Below are positions 1 through 8,580 of a DNA stretch of 64,000 bases, one piece after another. This DNA comes from SZUA-36 sp963759155 (GTDB lineage Bacteria; Pseudomonadota; Gammaproteobacteria; Xanthomonadales; SZUA-36): positions 186,001-250,000 of the forward strand of contig CAVWXX010000013.1 of NCBI GenBank assembly GCA_963759155.1, in the 5' to 3' direction. The stretch's first letter is position 1. The number at the start of each line of letters is the position of its first letter. A program made the translations under genes and the position numbers. The notes under the pieces were generated by a model. It was not told the origin of the DNA. It ran no database searches and saw only the letters and a list, made by a program, of their open reading frames with translations.

Positions 1-323
1 GTCATTATCAAACTGGCAGACAATTGCTGTGCTTATGGGTAATTACCGCTGTGTTAGCATCAGTTTGCTTCGGAAAAGCCATGGGTGTCTTCTTTTTTCC
101 CATCTTTTTTCCCATTCTTTTTTCCCATAATGTGAGTCAATGCGGTGGCGCAGTTCAATTGGACAGCGTGGCAGATTAATCATACAATCGACCGCTTCTT
201 GCTTTCGAGTAATGGTCCGTCGTTTTTTAGACGGTCAGCCTGCCTCGTCAGTAAGGCAATAGCAAGAACATTGCTATCCCTACTTTTTTTAACTTCCCAC
301 ACATTTAAGAGGATCTTTAATTG
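1..323. other. Leader region with no gene; short T-rich tandem repeat and small hairpins
   Basis: I see no coding region here. Positions 92-128 hold three near-identical copies of a 12-base unit, CTTTTTTCCCAT, the last with one extra T. Two small inverted repeats follow: CCGTC/GACGG at 217-234, and a 7-bp stem at 259-277 followed by a T run near 284-290. The second could be a weak terminator for a gene outside the window or part of a leader. An AGAGGA ribosome-binding site at 308-313 serves the first gene. Confidence 0.5.
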
Positions 324-662
324 ATGAAAGTATTTATCTCAGGGGTACGATCCGCAGCGGTATTTGCTGCGGTAACAAGCTTCAGTCTGTTGGCCCACGC
401 CCAGGTTGAAGAGGACAGCTCTGCCGCATTCAGCGAAGCAAACGCAGAAATGGCGGCATCAATGGGTATACCGTCCGCAGAATCTTCTGTGACGACCCAT
501 GCAAACGGGATGATCAGTGCCCGCATGGGTCTCGAGTCCATGAAAATGCTGGTAGTCCGCGAAAATGAGGACGGCAGCTATTCCTACGGCCACGCCGGCA
601 CGGAGAGCGAGGCGCAGGAATTTATCGATAGCCAGAGTGCTAATCAGCAGGAGGAGCAGTGA
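324..662 (+). CDS. Small exported protein of unknown function, coupled to the downstream metalloprotease
   Basis: A 112-residue protein I do not recognise. The N-terminus is a clear Sec signal peptide: basic start, hydrophobic core, cleavage after the Ala-His-Ala that precedes Gln-Val-Glu. The mature part of about 85 residues is acidic and rich in Ser, Ala and Glu, has no Cys and ends in a Gln/Glu run. I chose ATG 324 over TTG 321 because AGAGGA lies 10 bases upstream of it. The stop overlaps a GTG of the next frame, so the two genes are probably translationally coupled. Their products are both exported and may act together, for example as inhibitor, chaperone or propeptide in trans; that is inference. 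Confidence 0.6.
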   Translation: MKVFISGVRSAAVFAAVTSFSLLAHAQVEEDSSAAFSEANAEMAASMGIPSAESSVTTHANGMISARMGLESMKMLVVRENEDGSYSYGHAGTESEAQEFIDSQSANQQEEQ

Positions 663-664
663 TC

Positions 665-2053
665 ATGCGAATGAAAAAAATGCTGGCGCGCGGCGCCGTA
701 TTGCTGGGTGCCGTTTCCTTGACGGCTGTTGTCCATGCTGCTGATGTAGTACTTATCAATTTCGATCCCCCTGGCTTCGGACTGAACGATCCGACTCCCG
801 CCGAACCGCTTCCTAGTAATCCCGGAACAACCGTGGGAGAACAGCGCCTTATTTCTTTCCAGGCGGGTGCAGACAAGTGGGGTGCAACGCTGCAGAGCGA
901 CGTGCCGATCTTTGTCGCTGCCTCTTTTCAGCCAAGGCCGTGCAGCGCTAACGGTGGCGTTCTTGCCAGCGCGGGTCCAGCATCCGTATTCAGCGACTTC
1001 CCTGGTGCCGAGCAGGCTGACACCTGGTACGTCGGTGCCCTTGCAGATTCCGTCGCAGGGGAAGATCTGGATCCAGGTTTTATCGATTCAGTTGCGTTCT
1101 TCAACTCCGAACTGGGAACACCGGGCTGCCTCGAGAACTCTGGCTGGTATTACGGCCTGGACGGCAACGAGGCACCGAACGAGATCGACTTTCTCGCGGT
1201 CGTGACTCACGAACTGGCGCATGGCCTGGGATTCCTCGAACTCGTGAGCGAAAGCACAGGCGCGCTGTTCGTGGGACGTCAGGACATCTACTCGACCTTT
1301 ATGTTCGACACGAATCAGGGCAAATTCTTCAACGAGATGACCGATGCTGAGCGCCTGCAGGCGCAGGTCTCTAGCGGTAACCTTGTCTGGACCGGCGAGA
1401 ACGTAACCGCGCAAGCGCCAGAAACGCTTGGACCGCGTTCGGCGATTCAAATCCTTCGGCCCAAGGCACTCAAGGGCTTCCTGGACGTGCAACAGGCCAG
1501 TTTCGGACCACCGCTGGGGCTTAACGGCGGTATGACCGGGCAGGTAGCCCTCGCTAACGACGGTGAAGGTGTTGGGACTGACGCCTGTGAGCCGATCAGC
1601 AACCGCGAGTTGCGCGGCAAGATTGCGCTGATCGATCGTGGCGGTTGTGCCTTCACCACGAAAGTACTGAACGCACAGGCCGCAGGCGCCAAGGGTGCGA
1701 TCGTGGCTAACAATCAGCCAGGCGGCCCGGCGCCCATGGGCGGCTTCAGCCCCTTCGTGACGATTCCCTCTGTGGGCATCACGCTCGAGCAGGGCGACGC
1801 CATCAAGGGTGCGGACAAGGTCAACCTCAAGCTGATCCTTAACCCGGACAAGCTCGCCGGCGCCAATGATGACGGGCAGGTTTTGCTCTATGCACCGAAC
1901 CCTGTGCAGCCTGGTTCGTCGAAGTCACACTTCGATACCTCGGCATCACCGGACCTGCTGATGGAACCATCCATCACATCATCGCTTGATGCGGCCAACG
2001 ATCTGGACCTCACTCCGGCGCTGTTTGATGACATCGGCTGGGTATTGCAGTAA
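665..2053 (+). CDS. Exported zinc metalloprotease with inserted PA domain
   Basis: Signal peptide (about 26 residues), then a metalloprotease region with HELAHGLGF near residue 182: two zinc-ligand His, the catalytic Glu and the Gly of a metzincin-like extended site. A protease-associated (PA) domain lies near residues 300-390, with the typical GKIALIDRGGC and AGAKGAIVANN segments. The C-terminus returns to the catalytic fold with SPDLLMEP, a plausible Met-turn, and ends DDIGW. PA domains inserted in secreted peptidases usually affect substrate access. Start: GTG 659 is possible, but ATG 665 or 671 fits the signal peptide better. It follows the small exported gene directly and ends at a strong terminator. 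The exact peptidase family is uncertain. Confidence 0.8.
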   Translation: MRMKKMLARGAVLLGAVSLTAVVHAADVVLINFDPPGFGLNDPTPAEPLPSNPGTTVGEQRLISFQAGADKWGATLQSDVPIFVAASFQPRPCSANGGVLASAGPASVFSDFPGAEQADTWYVGALADSVAGEDLDPGFIDSVAFFNSELGTPGCLENSGWYYGLDGNEAPNEIDFLAVVTHELAHGLGFLELVSESTGALFVGRQDIYSTFMFDTNQGKFFNEMTDAERLQAQVSSGNLVWTGENVTAQAPETLGPRSAIQILRPKALKGFLDVQQASFGPPLGLNGGMTGQVALANDGEGVGTDACEPISNRELRGKIALIDRGGCAFTTKVLNAQAAGAKGAIVANNQPGGPAPMGGFSPFVTIPSVGITLEQGDAIKGADKVNLKLILNPDKLAGANDDGQVLLYAPNPVQPGSSKSHFDTSASPDLLMEPSITSSLDAANDLDLTPALFDDIGWVLQ

Positions 2054-2099
2054 CGCAGAAGCCCGGCGCCGTTTGATATAGGCGCCTGCTTCGGCATCG

Positions 2100-2130
2100 A
2101 AAAGCCCGGCCTCTGTGCCGGGCTTTTTTT
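2100..2130 (+). terminator. Rho-independent terminator after the PA-domain protease
   Basis: An 11-base arm (AAAAGCCCGGC) at 2100-2110 pairs across a 6-base loop with GCCGGGCTTTT, followed by a run of seven T in total (2124-2130). A second inverted repeat, GGCGCC/GGCGCC at 2065-2086, lies just upstream. Because of its A/T flanks the hairpin could also stop minus-strand transcription, but the minus-strand gene ends near 2261. Confidence 0.85.
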
Positions 2131-2260
2131 ATTTCTTTTGTACGTCGTTGAAAGATACGGTGCTGATCGTGCTGTCTTCGGGAGCTTTAAAAAAATGCCC
2201 GTATAGAAATACGAGCGTTTCTTTTAGTGTAATTTTTTGACCTGCTCATTCATAGCCGTA

Positions 2261-3777
2261 TTAACTATCGCCGTCTTTGTCAGGCGTTGTTTCATCTGTT
2301 GTTTTTTCGTCAACCGGTTCAGTTATGTCACTGCCGACGCCCTGAGCGTTCAAAAGGTCCTGAATGGTAAGTGTGCCCTCAGTCTGACCTGTTTCCCCTT
2401 CTTCGCTTACGTCATCGCCGGCTTGAGCATTTTCTCCGGTCAGGTATTCAAGCGCGTTTTGTGCGGCTCCGGCTGTGCTTTCCTCTTCAGCTTCGATGGG
2501 GGGAGCAGGGGGTTGATTTACGGCTGGGTCAGATGGGTCTCGGTTCTTGCTCAGTTCAGTCTGTTGGCTGTCCTGCGACTGGTCTTCATTCTGGCTATTT
2601 GCCTTCTCATTGCCCGGGGTTTCGCCTTGCCCGTCTTTCTGACTAAGTACCTGACTATCGGCCTTGGCGATTTCCTGGCCTTGTTCCTGACCATCTTGCT
2701 GCCCGCTTTTCTGGGCTGCGGCCTGGTTGTCTTGACTGCCCCCAGATTGTCCTTCAGAACTATTTGAAGCGTTGGCGCCGCTTCCATTCTGAGCACTACC
2801 CTGGGCAGACATGCTCTTTAAGAAACTCCATGGCATTTTGAGAACTACCTGCCGTACTGTCGGCGTTCGCGTCACCGGTTGACCCCGGTGATGCGCTGTT
2901 TTCAGATGTGTCCTGGCCGGCACCACGTTGCTGTCCAGCCTGTGCTTGTGATTGCGCTTCGGAAGGTGTTGCTGAGTTTCCACCCGGTCCATCACCTTCA
3001 GTGGAATCCCCCTGGTTGCCTTGTCCCGTGCTACCGCCACCTTTTCCTAAGCCTTGCAGAAACTCCATGGCGTTTTGAGAAACACCTGCAGTACTCTTGG
3101 CATCGGGGTTACCCGAGCCATTAACCGAATAGGTACCTTCTGTCTCACTTTGGTTCGGCTGGCCTTCCTGACCGCCCTGTTGGCCCTCGCTGCCTTCGCC
3201 TTCCTGACCACCACCGGGCGAACCCTGGCCGTTTTGCTGGCTGTTACTGCTACCTTGCTCTGATCCCCTGGCAGCCTGCGACCCGGATGAATTCTCGTAA
3301 ATCTGGGATTCCCTGTCGTGGTAACTGTCTACCAGTTCACCCCAGGCTTCCATTTCCTCTTTCTCTAAAGCCGGGTTGTTACCGGCGGCTTCACTGGGTG
3401 TATAGGGGTATTCGGTTTCTTCATCACCGGGCTGCCATGGGTCACCCTGGACGATGATCTCTCGTAACTGGTTGCGCAGGTGCTTCTGTGATTCTTCAGG
3501 CAGGTTGTCGAGCTTCTGTAAACCGGAGCCGGGTTTGAAGGCGTTTTCCGGAATGATTTCCCGTTGTAAGTTGGGGTCCTTGAGCTCCATGAACTGGCGG
3601 TAGTTGTCCTCGTTGATTTCAACTTCCTGGCCGGCACGGATTTCCGGTTCTTCCGTCGCGGGTTCCGCAGTATCTTGTTGAAGGCTGGTCAGTCTGATCA
3701 TCCTGTGCGTAGACCGGGGTCAGCAACAGAAATGTCACCAAGCTTGAGAGAACGGTGAATTGAAAACGCTTGTTCAT
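2261..3777 (-). CDS. Exported Gln/Ser/Gly-rich repeat protein, interrupted by two single-base frameshifts
   Basis: Not a known family. Three reading frames join into one protein of about 505 residues. Frame one (from ATG 3777) gives a textbook signal peptide, MNKRFQFTV then a hydrophobic core ending PVYAQ. Frame two (about 3740-2820) gives an acidic conserved-looking part with many Pro and Glu, then Gln/Gly/Ser/Asn-rich sequence. Frame three (about 2815-2261) continues the low-complexity region to the stop. Each junction requires skipping one base. A unit, STAG-x-x-QNA-(M/L)-E-(F/Y)-L, occurs three times (near 3060-3100, 2816-2868, 2441-2487), and the second lies exactly across a frame junction, which argues for one original gene. 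ATG 3777 lies 18 bases after the kinase stop, with TGAGG upstream. Could be a real pseudogene, a sequencing artefact or recoding. Confidence 0.6.
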
Positions 3778-3795
3778 GCCGAAAGCCTCAAAAGA

Positions 3796-6243
3796 TCACT
3801 CATCAACCGTACGCACTACACGGAACCCGGTAAAGTCATTACGGTCACCATTTTTAAGATTGAAGCGTGCCGGCAGCCTGATCTCCTTTGATCCGGTGAT
3901 CCATGATCCACCACGGGTCATATGTGAACTGCAGATACCACGGCCCCAGGCACTACCATCCACCGGTGCATCAATATACGACAGGTTCAGACAATCGGCC
4001 GTCCATTCAGAGACATTTCCAATGGTGTCGTATAAACCAAATTTATTCGCCCGGAACGAACCGACCGGCGTGGTTCCCAGTGCCGTCTTGTCCTGGCAGG
4101 CTTCATGCTGCCAACGGAAGCCGGTCTCGGCTCCGGCCACATTGCCAAAATCGCAGACAACGGCCGGGTGGCCGGCTGGCCAGTCACTTTCCTCACCGGC
4201 CCTGGCAAAGTACTCCCATTCGCTTTCGCTGGGCAGGCGGTAGCTCTGTCCGGTTTTCTCGCTAAGCCAGTGGACGTATTCCTCGGCGTCATTCCAGGAC
4301 ACCATGATCACGGGCCGGTTGGCTCTTCCCCAGCCATTGTCGCCCGGTTGAGACGAGCAGCCTTTCTCTTTGAAGCAGAGATCCCATTCGGCCATGGTCA
4401 CCTCATAAACACCCACGGCGAAAGGTTCATCAATGGTCACCAGGCGGCGGGGCTTTTCCATGCTCAGGGCCAGCGGTGAGTCATCTTTGGAACCCTGCCA
4501 GAATGCATTTGAAGGTACAACCATCATCTCCGGGCAGCCCTCACAGTCACGGAAGGTTTTACCGGGCCGTAAGGTCAGGTCATCAATTTTCTGTAGTGCC
4601 GATGTCACATGAGCACCCTGGGGGAAGGCATCGATGTAGGTTTGAAAGGCTTCCTTGTTATTCAGTTTTAACGCGCTTTGAAAGGCCTTGTCATCATTTG
4701 ATTGATCCATCAGTTGCCGGCGAATCCGGTTGGCTTCTTCGATATGAAGACCGGCAGGCCAGTCGGCTATATAGCGATCAAACGATGCCACTGTCCGCTC
4801 GTTGTTGGCGGTTTCCCAGGCAAGATTGTCCTGTCTTTCACGCTCCAGTCTTTCACGTTCCTTCCTGGCCTCTGCCTGCTGTATGGCTTCAATGCGTTGC
4901 AGGGCCTCGGCCTGGTGGATGCCGTCCGGAAATACGTCGAGATAGTCCTCATAAGCAGGCACCGTGTCTTCGGCTGACAACTCCGTCCAGGACTTTTCGT
5001 CCAGGATATCCAGTTGTGTTTCTGCCTGTGTGCGGTAGATAGACCTCGGGTAATCGCTGATGAAACGACGATAGCCAAGTACGGTGTCGGCCTTGAGTGC
5101 ACCTTGCCAGCGTTCAACTTCTTCCGCCGTTGCTTCCTGCTCACGAATGGTTTCGCGCTCAGCAGGGGATACCTCGACAGCGTCCGTGGTTGATGAGCCA
5201 GGCGTCTGCTGTGGTGATTCGTCGGTCAGCAGAAAAATGCCGACGCCTGTCATCGTCAGTAGAAAAACCACCAGCAGGATAATGGGTAACCACTCTCTGC
5301 TTTCCTTCTCAACCGCATCAGAACCAGCCCCGGACACCACCGAGCGGTGCCAGTCCAGGCTTTTGAAGGATTTTTTCCAGCTGCCGACATCCTGGGGTCG
5401 TTCCTGCCACGGCAGTTTAAGTCCTGCTTCAACCGCGTCGGTCAAACCACCGTATAAACCGGTAGGCGCCAGTTCAGAAAATGCGGTGAGCGGATCCGGT
5501 TCATCCTGGTTGATGGCTTCGAGTCGCAACGAGGCTGGCGTCGGGATTTTGCCGGTCACACAACGATAAAGTGTCGCTGCCAGGCCATAAATATCCGTCC
5601 AGGGTCCGATATTGCCGTCAACAACAGATTGCTCAGGCGCAGCATAGCCTTCGCTGCCCAATCGCATTGCCTGGTGTCCGCTTTCGCTATCCGCTGCCGC
5701 AACACCGAAATCCAATAAAACCGGCGCACCCTGTTCGGTCATGTAGATATTGGCAGGCTTGATGTCCTGGTGAACGACACCTTCGGTGTGGATGTACTCA
5801 AGCGCATCCATCAGGGGCAGCATTAACGCCTTGGCATCCTCGCGGTTGAAATTGCCATCAGACACAAGCTTATGATGCAGCGTCTGGCCCTGGTAGTAGG
5901 GCATCAGGTAATAGGCGGTGCCATTGGCTTCAAAATAGCGTAAAACCTTGACGATATTGGGATGCTCGAGAGAAGCGACGATACGCGCTTCATTCAGAAA
6001 CTGTTTCAGCCCGTTATTGAATAAGGGTGCCGACTGTTCATTCTTTGGGGTAACCGCGCCGTCATCCTGTCGCGTGACATATTCAGCCGGCAGGTATTCC
6101 TTCAGTGCAAAGCGGGTGCCAATGGCCGGGTCGGTCACCAGGTAGGTGATGCCAAAGGCGCCAACACCCAGGATGGCGTTTATCTGCAGGTCGCCGATAT
6201 GCGAACCGGGTTGCAGTGCTGCTGACTGGCTTGTCATGCCCAT
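3796..6243 (-). CDS. Transmembrane Ser/Thr protein kinase with extracytoplasmic repeats and FGE/sulfatase-modifying-factor-like domain
   Basis: 815 residues. Hanks-type kinase domain (about 15-290): Gly loop GVGAFG at 26-31, Lys48, Glu85, HQD at 158-160 with Lys162 and Asn165, DFG at 178-180 and an APEQ segment near 202. All catalytic residues are present; HRD is HQD, which still retains the Asp. One membrane helix (about 319-340) is followed by roughly four 40-residue helical repeats of the form yxxyL-x(4)-P-G/S, and a C-terminal formylglycine-generating-enzyme-like fold (about 575-812) with RLPSESEWEYFAR and GNVSEW signatures. The kinase should face the cytoplasm and the C-terminus the periplasm. 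The start overlaps the previous gene's stop. FGE-like domains in such kinases often act as binding modules; I cannot say whether this one oxidises Cys. Confidence 0.85.
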   Translation of the reverse strand: MGMTSQSAALQPGSHIGDLQINAILGVGAFGITYLVTDPAIGTRFALKEYLPAEYVTRQDDGAVTPKNEQSAPLFNNGLKQFLNEARIVASLEHPNIVKVLRYFEANGTAYYLMPYYQGQTLHHKLVSDGNFNREDAKALMLPLMDALEYIHTEGVVHQDIKPANIYMTEQGAPVLLDFGVAAADSESGHQAMRLGSEGYAAPEQSVVDGNIGPWTDIYGLAATLYRCVTGKIPTPASLRLEAINQDEPDPLTAFSELAPTGLYGGLTDAVEAGLKLPWQERPQDVGSWKKSFKSLDWHRSVVSGAGSDAVEKESREWLPIILLVVFLLTMTGVGIFLLTDESPQQTPGSSTTDAVEVSPAERETIREQEATAEEVERWQGALKADTVLGYRRFISDYPRSIYRTQAETQLDILDEKSWTELSAEDTVPAYEDYLDVFPDGIHQAEALQRIEAIQQAEARKERERLERERQDNLAWETANNERTVASFDRYIADWPAGLHIEEANRIRRQLMDQSNDDKAFQSALKLNNKEAFQTYIDAFPQGAHVTSALQKIDDLTLRPGKTFRDCEGCPEMMVVPSNAFWQGSKDDSPLALSMEKPRRLVTIDEPFAVGVYEVTMAEWDLCFKEKGCSSQPGDNGWGRANRPVIMVSWNDAEEYVHWLSEKTGQSYRLPSESEWEYFARAGEESDWPAGHPAVVCDFGNVAGAETGFRWQHEACQDKTALGTTPVGSFRANKFGLYDTIGNVSEWTADCLNLSYIDAPVDGSAWGRGICSSHMTRGGSWITGSKEIRLPARFNLKNGDRNDFTGFRVVRTVDE

Positions 6244-7757
6244 TCCGCCTCATTGATGACCAGGCGAAGTGTTATTTTCAGGTCGCCCAGAAAGATCTCA
6301 TCACTGGTTTCGAAGTACAAAACCTCACCCGCCAAACAGGGCACATTGCCGATAAATGTGCCATTTCTTGACCCAAGGTCAGAAATGGTGAAGCTTTCTC
6401 CATCGGACTCAATACGTGCATGTGTGCGGCTTATGGCCGCGTGTTCGATGGCGATGTCGGCATCACCTCTGCCAATCACTACGTCCACCTGCTGTGAATT
6501 GACGAAACAAAAGCGTCTGGATGCAGTGTTTCCATCCATTAAGCCTTCAACGACTAACACAGCATCACAACCCTCGGGTCGTGTGTCCATCGCCGGGATC
6601 TCAAAATCAAACCCCGGCGCAGAACGGGGTTTGCCAAAGCTGTCATCTTCAAGGGTCTGCAAAGGCGCTGTGATGGGTTCATCGGAAGCACCCTCAGTCT
6701 TGTTGGTGGATGATGCAGTGACTGATGGGCCTGGCTCATTCCTGTGTAGTCTGAAAAAGAACACAGCCTTCCATATCAGCACACCCAGGATAATGATGCC
6801 GAGTAGGGGCAGCCATATGGGCACACTGCGCCAAATGGACGGTTTCTCTGAACGCCCTGGACTGGCGGGTATATCCCGGTCATTCCTTAGTTTGCCTGCA
6901 GGTTCGGTAGCGGCTTCCTCTACAGCGACTCCTGAAGCTTCTGCTTCAATGGGATCAGACTCGCTGACCTCCGGTTCGCCGGTCTGTGTTGCTATGGGTT
7001 CAACAACATCGGGTTCAGGCTCAGTCACGACCGGCGGAGTCTTCTCCATCTGTGCTGAAACCACGCAACCTGAGGAAGGTAATATGATCTGCAATTGCTC
7101 AAAAATGGGTTTGAGCGCTTCCGTGAATAGCGTCCGCGGTGTTTTGGTCGTTTCCAGGCTTTGCGGTCCGCTGCTTAAACTTACTCCGGCCAGGTAGCCA
7201 CAGCTATCGATGATTGCACCTGAAACATAGGGCAGGGGAGTTTTGGAGGAAACCGAGGGCATGACTCCGGCTACAACATCCAATGGTAACCACAGGGGCT
7301 GAGCGCCTTTTGCTATATATTCGGCGGGCGGAAAGGCTTCCAGGTGTTTTGTGTTAGCCATCTCCCCGGCATTATCAGACAAGGTGATACCCGGTCTTTT
7401 AAGCCCCTTGGCTAACAGCACCGCGAGATCACCGCCAGGCGTCAGGGCATGAACCTGTGCCGGACGGCCATTGCTGAGAATATCAGTGCCGCCATCAAGC
7501 ACGATCATCTCGCCATCACCTGCAGCGAACTCTGCCGGCACCAGCACCAGGCCATTATCTGAAATGACGATACCGGTAGTCGGCTTTACGTGTGTGCTTG
7601 AAACCAGCTTGAGCACCAATACCACCGAAGGTGACATCGGTTCAGCTGGCTGGGCTGCGGCAGTGTGAGTCAGTGCAAATGCAACAAGCAACAGCAGGCC
7701 CCGGCCAAAATGCCGGCACACATCACGCATGGTCACACGCATTGAATCGTTTTGCAT
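6234..7757 (-). CDS. Transmembrane protein with trypsin-like (probably inactive) periplasmic domain and C-terminal FHA domain
   Basis: 507 residues from ATG 7757, which overlaps the upstream stop as TAATG. Signal sequence/helix (about 18-35), then an S1-type protease fold (about 42-230) recognisable by TGIVISDNGLVLVP, GGDLAVL (Asp110) and YVSGAIID (Ser179). The position that carries the catalytic His in this family (usually A-H-V) reads P-A-E-F, so the triad is broken. A Pro/Glu-rich linker leads to a membrane helix (313-336), another linker, and an FHA domain (about 425-500) with GR at 429-430, SRTH at 443-446 and RNGT near 464-467, the phosphothreonine-binding residues. The arrangement places the protease-like part outside and the phosphopeptide reader inside. 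It overlaps the kinase start, which suggests a stoichiometric partner of the kinase. Confidence 0.8.
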   Translation of the reverse strand: MQNDSMRVTMRDVCRHFGRGLLLLVAFALTHTAAAQPAEPMSPSVVLVLKLVSSTHVKPTTGIVISDNGLVLVPAEFAAGDGEMIVLDGGTDILSNGRPAQVHALTPGGDLAVLLAKGLKRPGITLSDNAGEMANTKHLEAFPPAEYIAKGAQPLWLPLDVVAGVMPSVSSKTPLPYVSGAIIDSCGYLAGVSLSSGPQSLETTKTPRTLFTEALKPIFEQLQIILPSSGCVVSAQMEKTPPVVTEPEPDVVEPIATQTGEPEVSESDPIEAEASGVAVEEAATEPAGKLRNDRDIPASPGRSEKPSIWRSVPIWLPLLGIIILGVLIWKAVFFFRLHRNEPGPSVTASSTNKTEGASDEPITAPLQTLEDDSFGKPRSAPGFDFEIPAMDTRPEGCDAVLVVEGLMDGNTASRRFCFVNSQQVDVVIGRGDADIAIEHAAISRTHARIESDGESFTISDLGSRNGTFIGNVPCLAGEVLYFETSDEIFLGDLKITLRLVINEAEWA

Positions 7758-8503
7758 TAAGGGGAATAGAGCCGGTTGATCAGGTTGTCGAGGCAATATT
7801 GACCGGATCGGTTGAGTGTTTGCTCTTCCCGGGCCTGTATCAGATTCTGCAGAAAAACCAGTATGGCGGCCATGATCAGCGCCACCAGCGTGGTGCTGAA
7901 GGCAACCCCCAGCCTTTCGGTGACCTGGTAGAGCATTTCCGGACTCTCGACATTGGCGCGATCGCCTGCATAGTTCAGTGCGAGCATGATGCCGATGACA
8001 GTACCGATGAACCCCAGTGACGGGATCAGCCAGGTTATGTAGCGGATCATGTTGTAACGCAGATCGAGTTCGTGCAAAAACAGGTCGAGGCTTGAGTTCA
8101 ACAGGGCATTGGTCTGGTCCACTGATTGACCAAGGTTAAAGTTGAGTATGCACCTTTCAATCAAGCGTGGCAGAAAGCAGACATTACGATATTTGCTGCC
8201 ATGTACCTTCTGGTAAATCGGTGTCAGGTCATCACCGGGGCGCAGCACGGTTTCATCGTCCAGCGGCAGGTAATCACGGTCAAACTGGCTTTCATCCAGA
8301 CGACCGGCACGCCAGCGAAGCGATAGTTCACCCAGGCCGAAGAAGAAGGCAACCCACAGAATGTTCTGCACCGTAAACGGCCAGGAAGCGCGTTTGACAT
8401 CCAGGATGATGGAGGCGGCACCCGGTGGCAGTATTCTTGCCATCAAAGCGATAACAAGGATGGCTGAGACCAGGCTGATTAAAAGTGTTATTTGACGTGT
8501 CAT
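7757..8503 (-). CDS. ExbB/TolQ/MotA-family proton-channel-like membrane protein
   Basis: 248 residues. Two N-terminal hydrophobic segments (6-25 and 44-62), a hydrophilic cytoplasmic-type loop, and a C-terminal pair (about 164-187 and 200-222) containing the family signature, here IPSLGFIGTVIGIMLAL followed by LGVAFSTTLVALIMAAILVFL. In MotA, ExbB and TolQ the last two helices line the ion path and pair with MotB, ExbD or TolR. AAAGGAAC lies a few bases upstream of ATG 8503. No ordinary ExbD/TolR gene is next to it; instead two proteins with an ExbD/MotB-like N-terminal helix and a vWA domain are encoded upstream in the same run, so they are the likely partners (inference). A second, conventional exbB-exbD pair occurs at 44949-46013. 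Confidence 0.8.
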   Translation of the reverse strand: MTRQITLLISLVSAILVIALMARILPPGAASIILDVKRASWPFTVQNILWVAFFFGLGELSLRWRAGRLDESQFDRDYLPLDDETVLRPGDDLTPIYQKVHGSKYRNVCFLPRLIERCILNFNLGQSVDQTNALLNSSLDLFLHELDLRYNMIRYITWLIPSLGFIGTVIGIMLALNYAGDRANVESPEMLYQVTERLGVAFSTTLVALIMAAILVFLQNLIQAREEQTLNRSGQYCLDNLINRLYSP

Positions 8504-8518
8504 TCTGTTCCTTTAGAC

Positions 8519-8580
8519 CTTCATGTTCCGATGTTCATGTTTCTTTGTTCGTGTTCCGGCGTTCATGTTTCATTGTTCAC
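8519..8580. repeat. Imperfect 14-base tandem repeat, four units
   Basis: Four consecutive 14-base units starting at 8519, 8533, 8547 and 8561 share the core GTTC(A/G)TGTT(C/T)C, with a fifth partial copy after 8575. They fill the gap between the FHA gene and the channel gene; the last units overlap the FHA stop codon. The units are not palindromic, and I see no protein-coding reason for them. Confidence 0.6.

Noticed and set aside
6253..7197. Long frame (314 codons) on the plus strand
   Set aside because: It runs antisense to the protease-like/FHA gene, is Ser/Pro-rich with no domain, and has no ribosome-binding site; the minus-strand gene explains the region.
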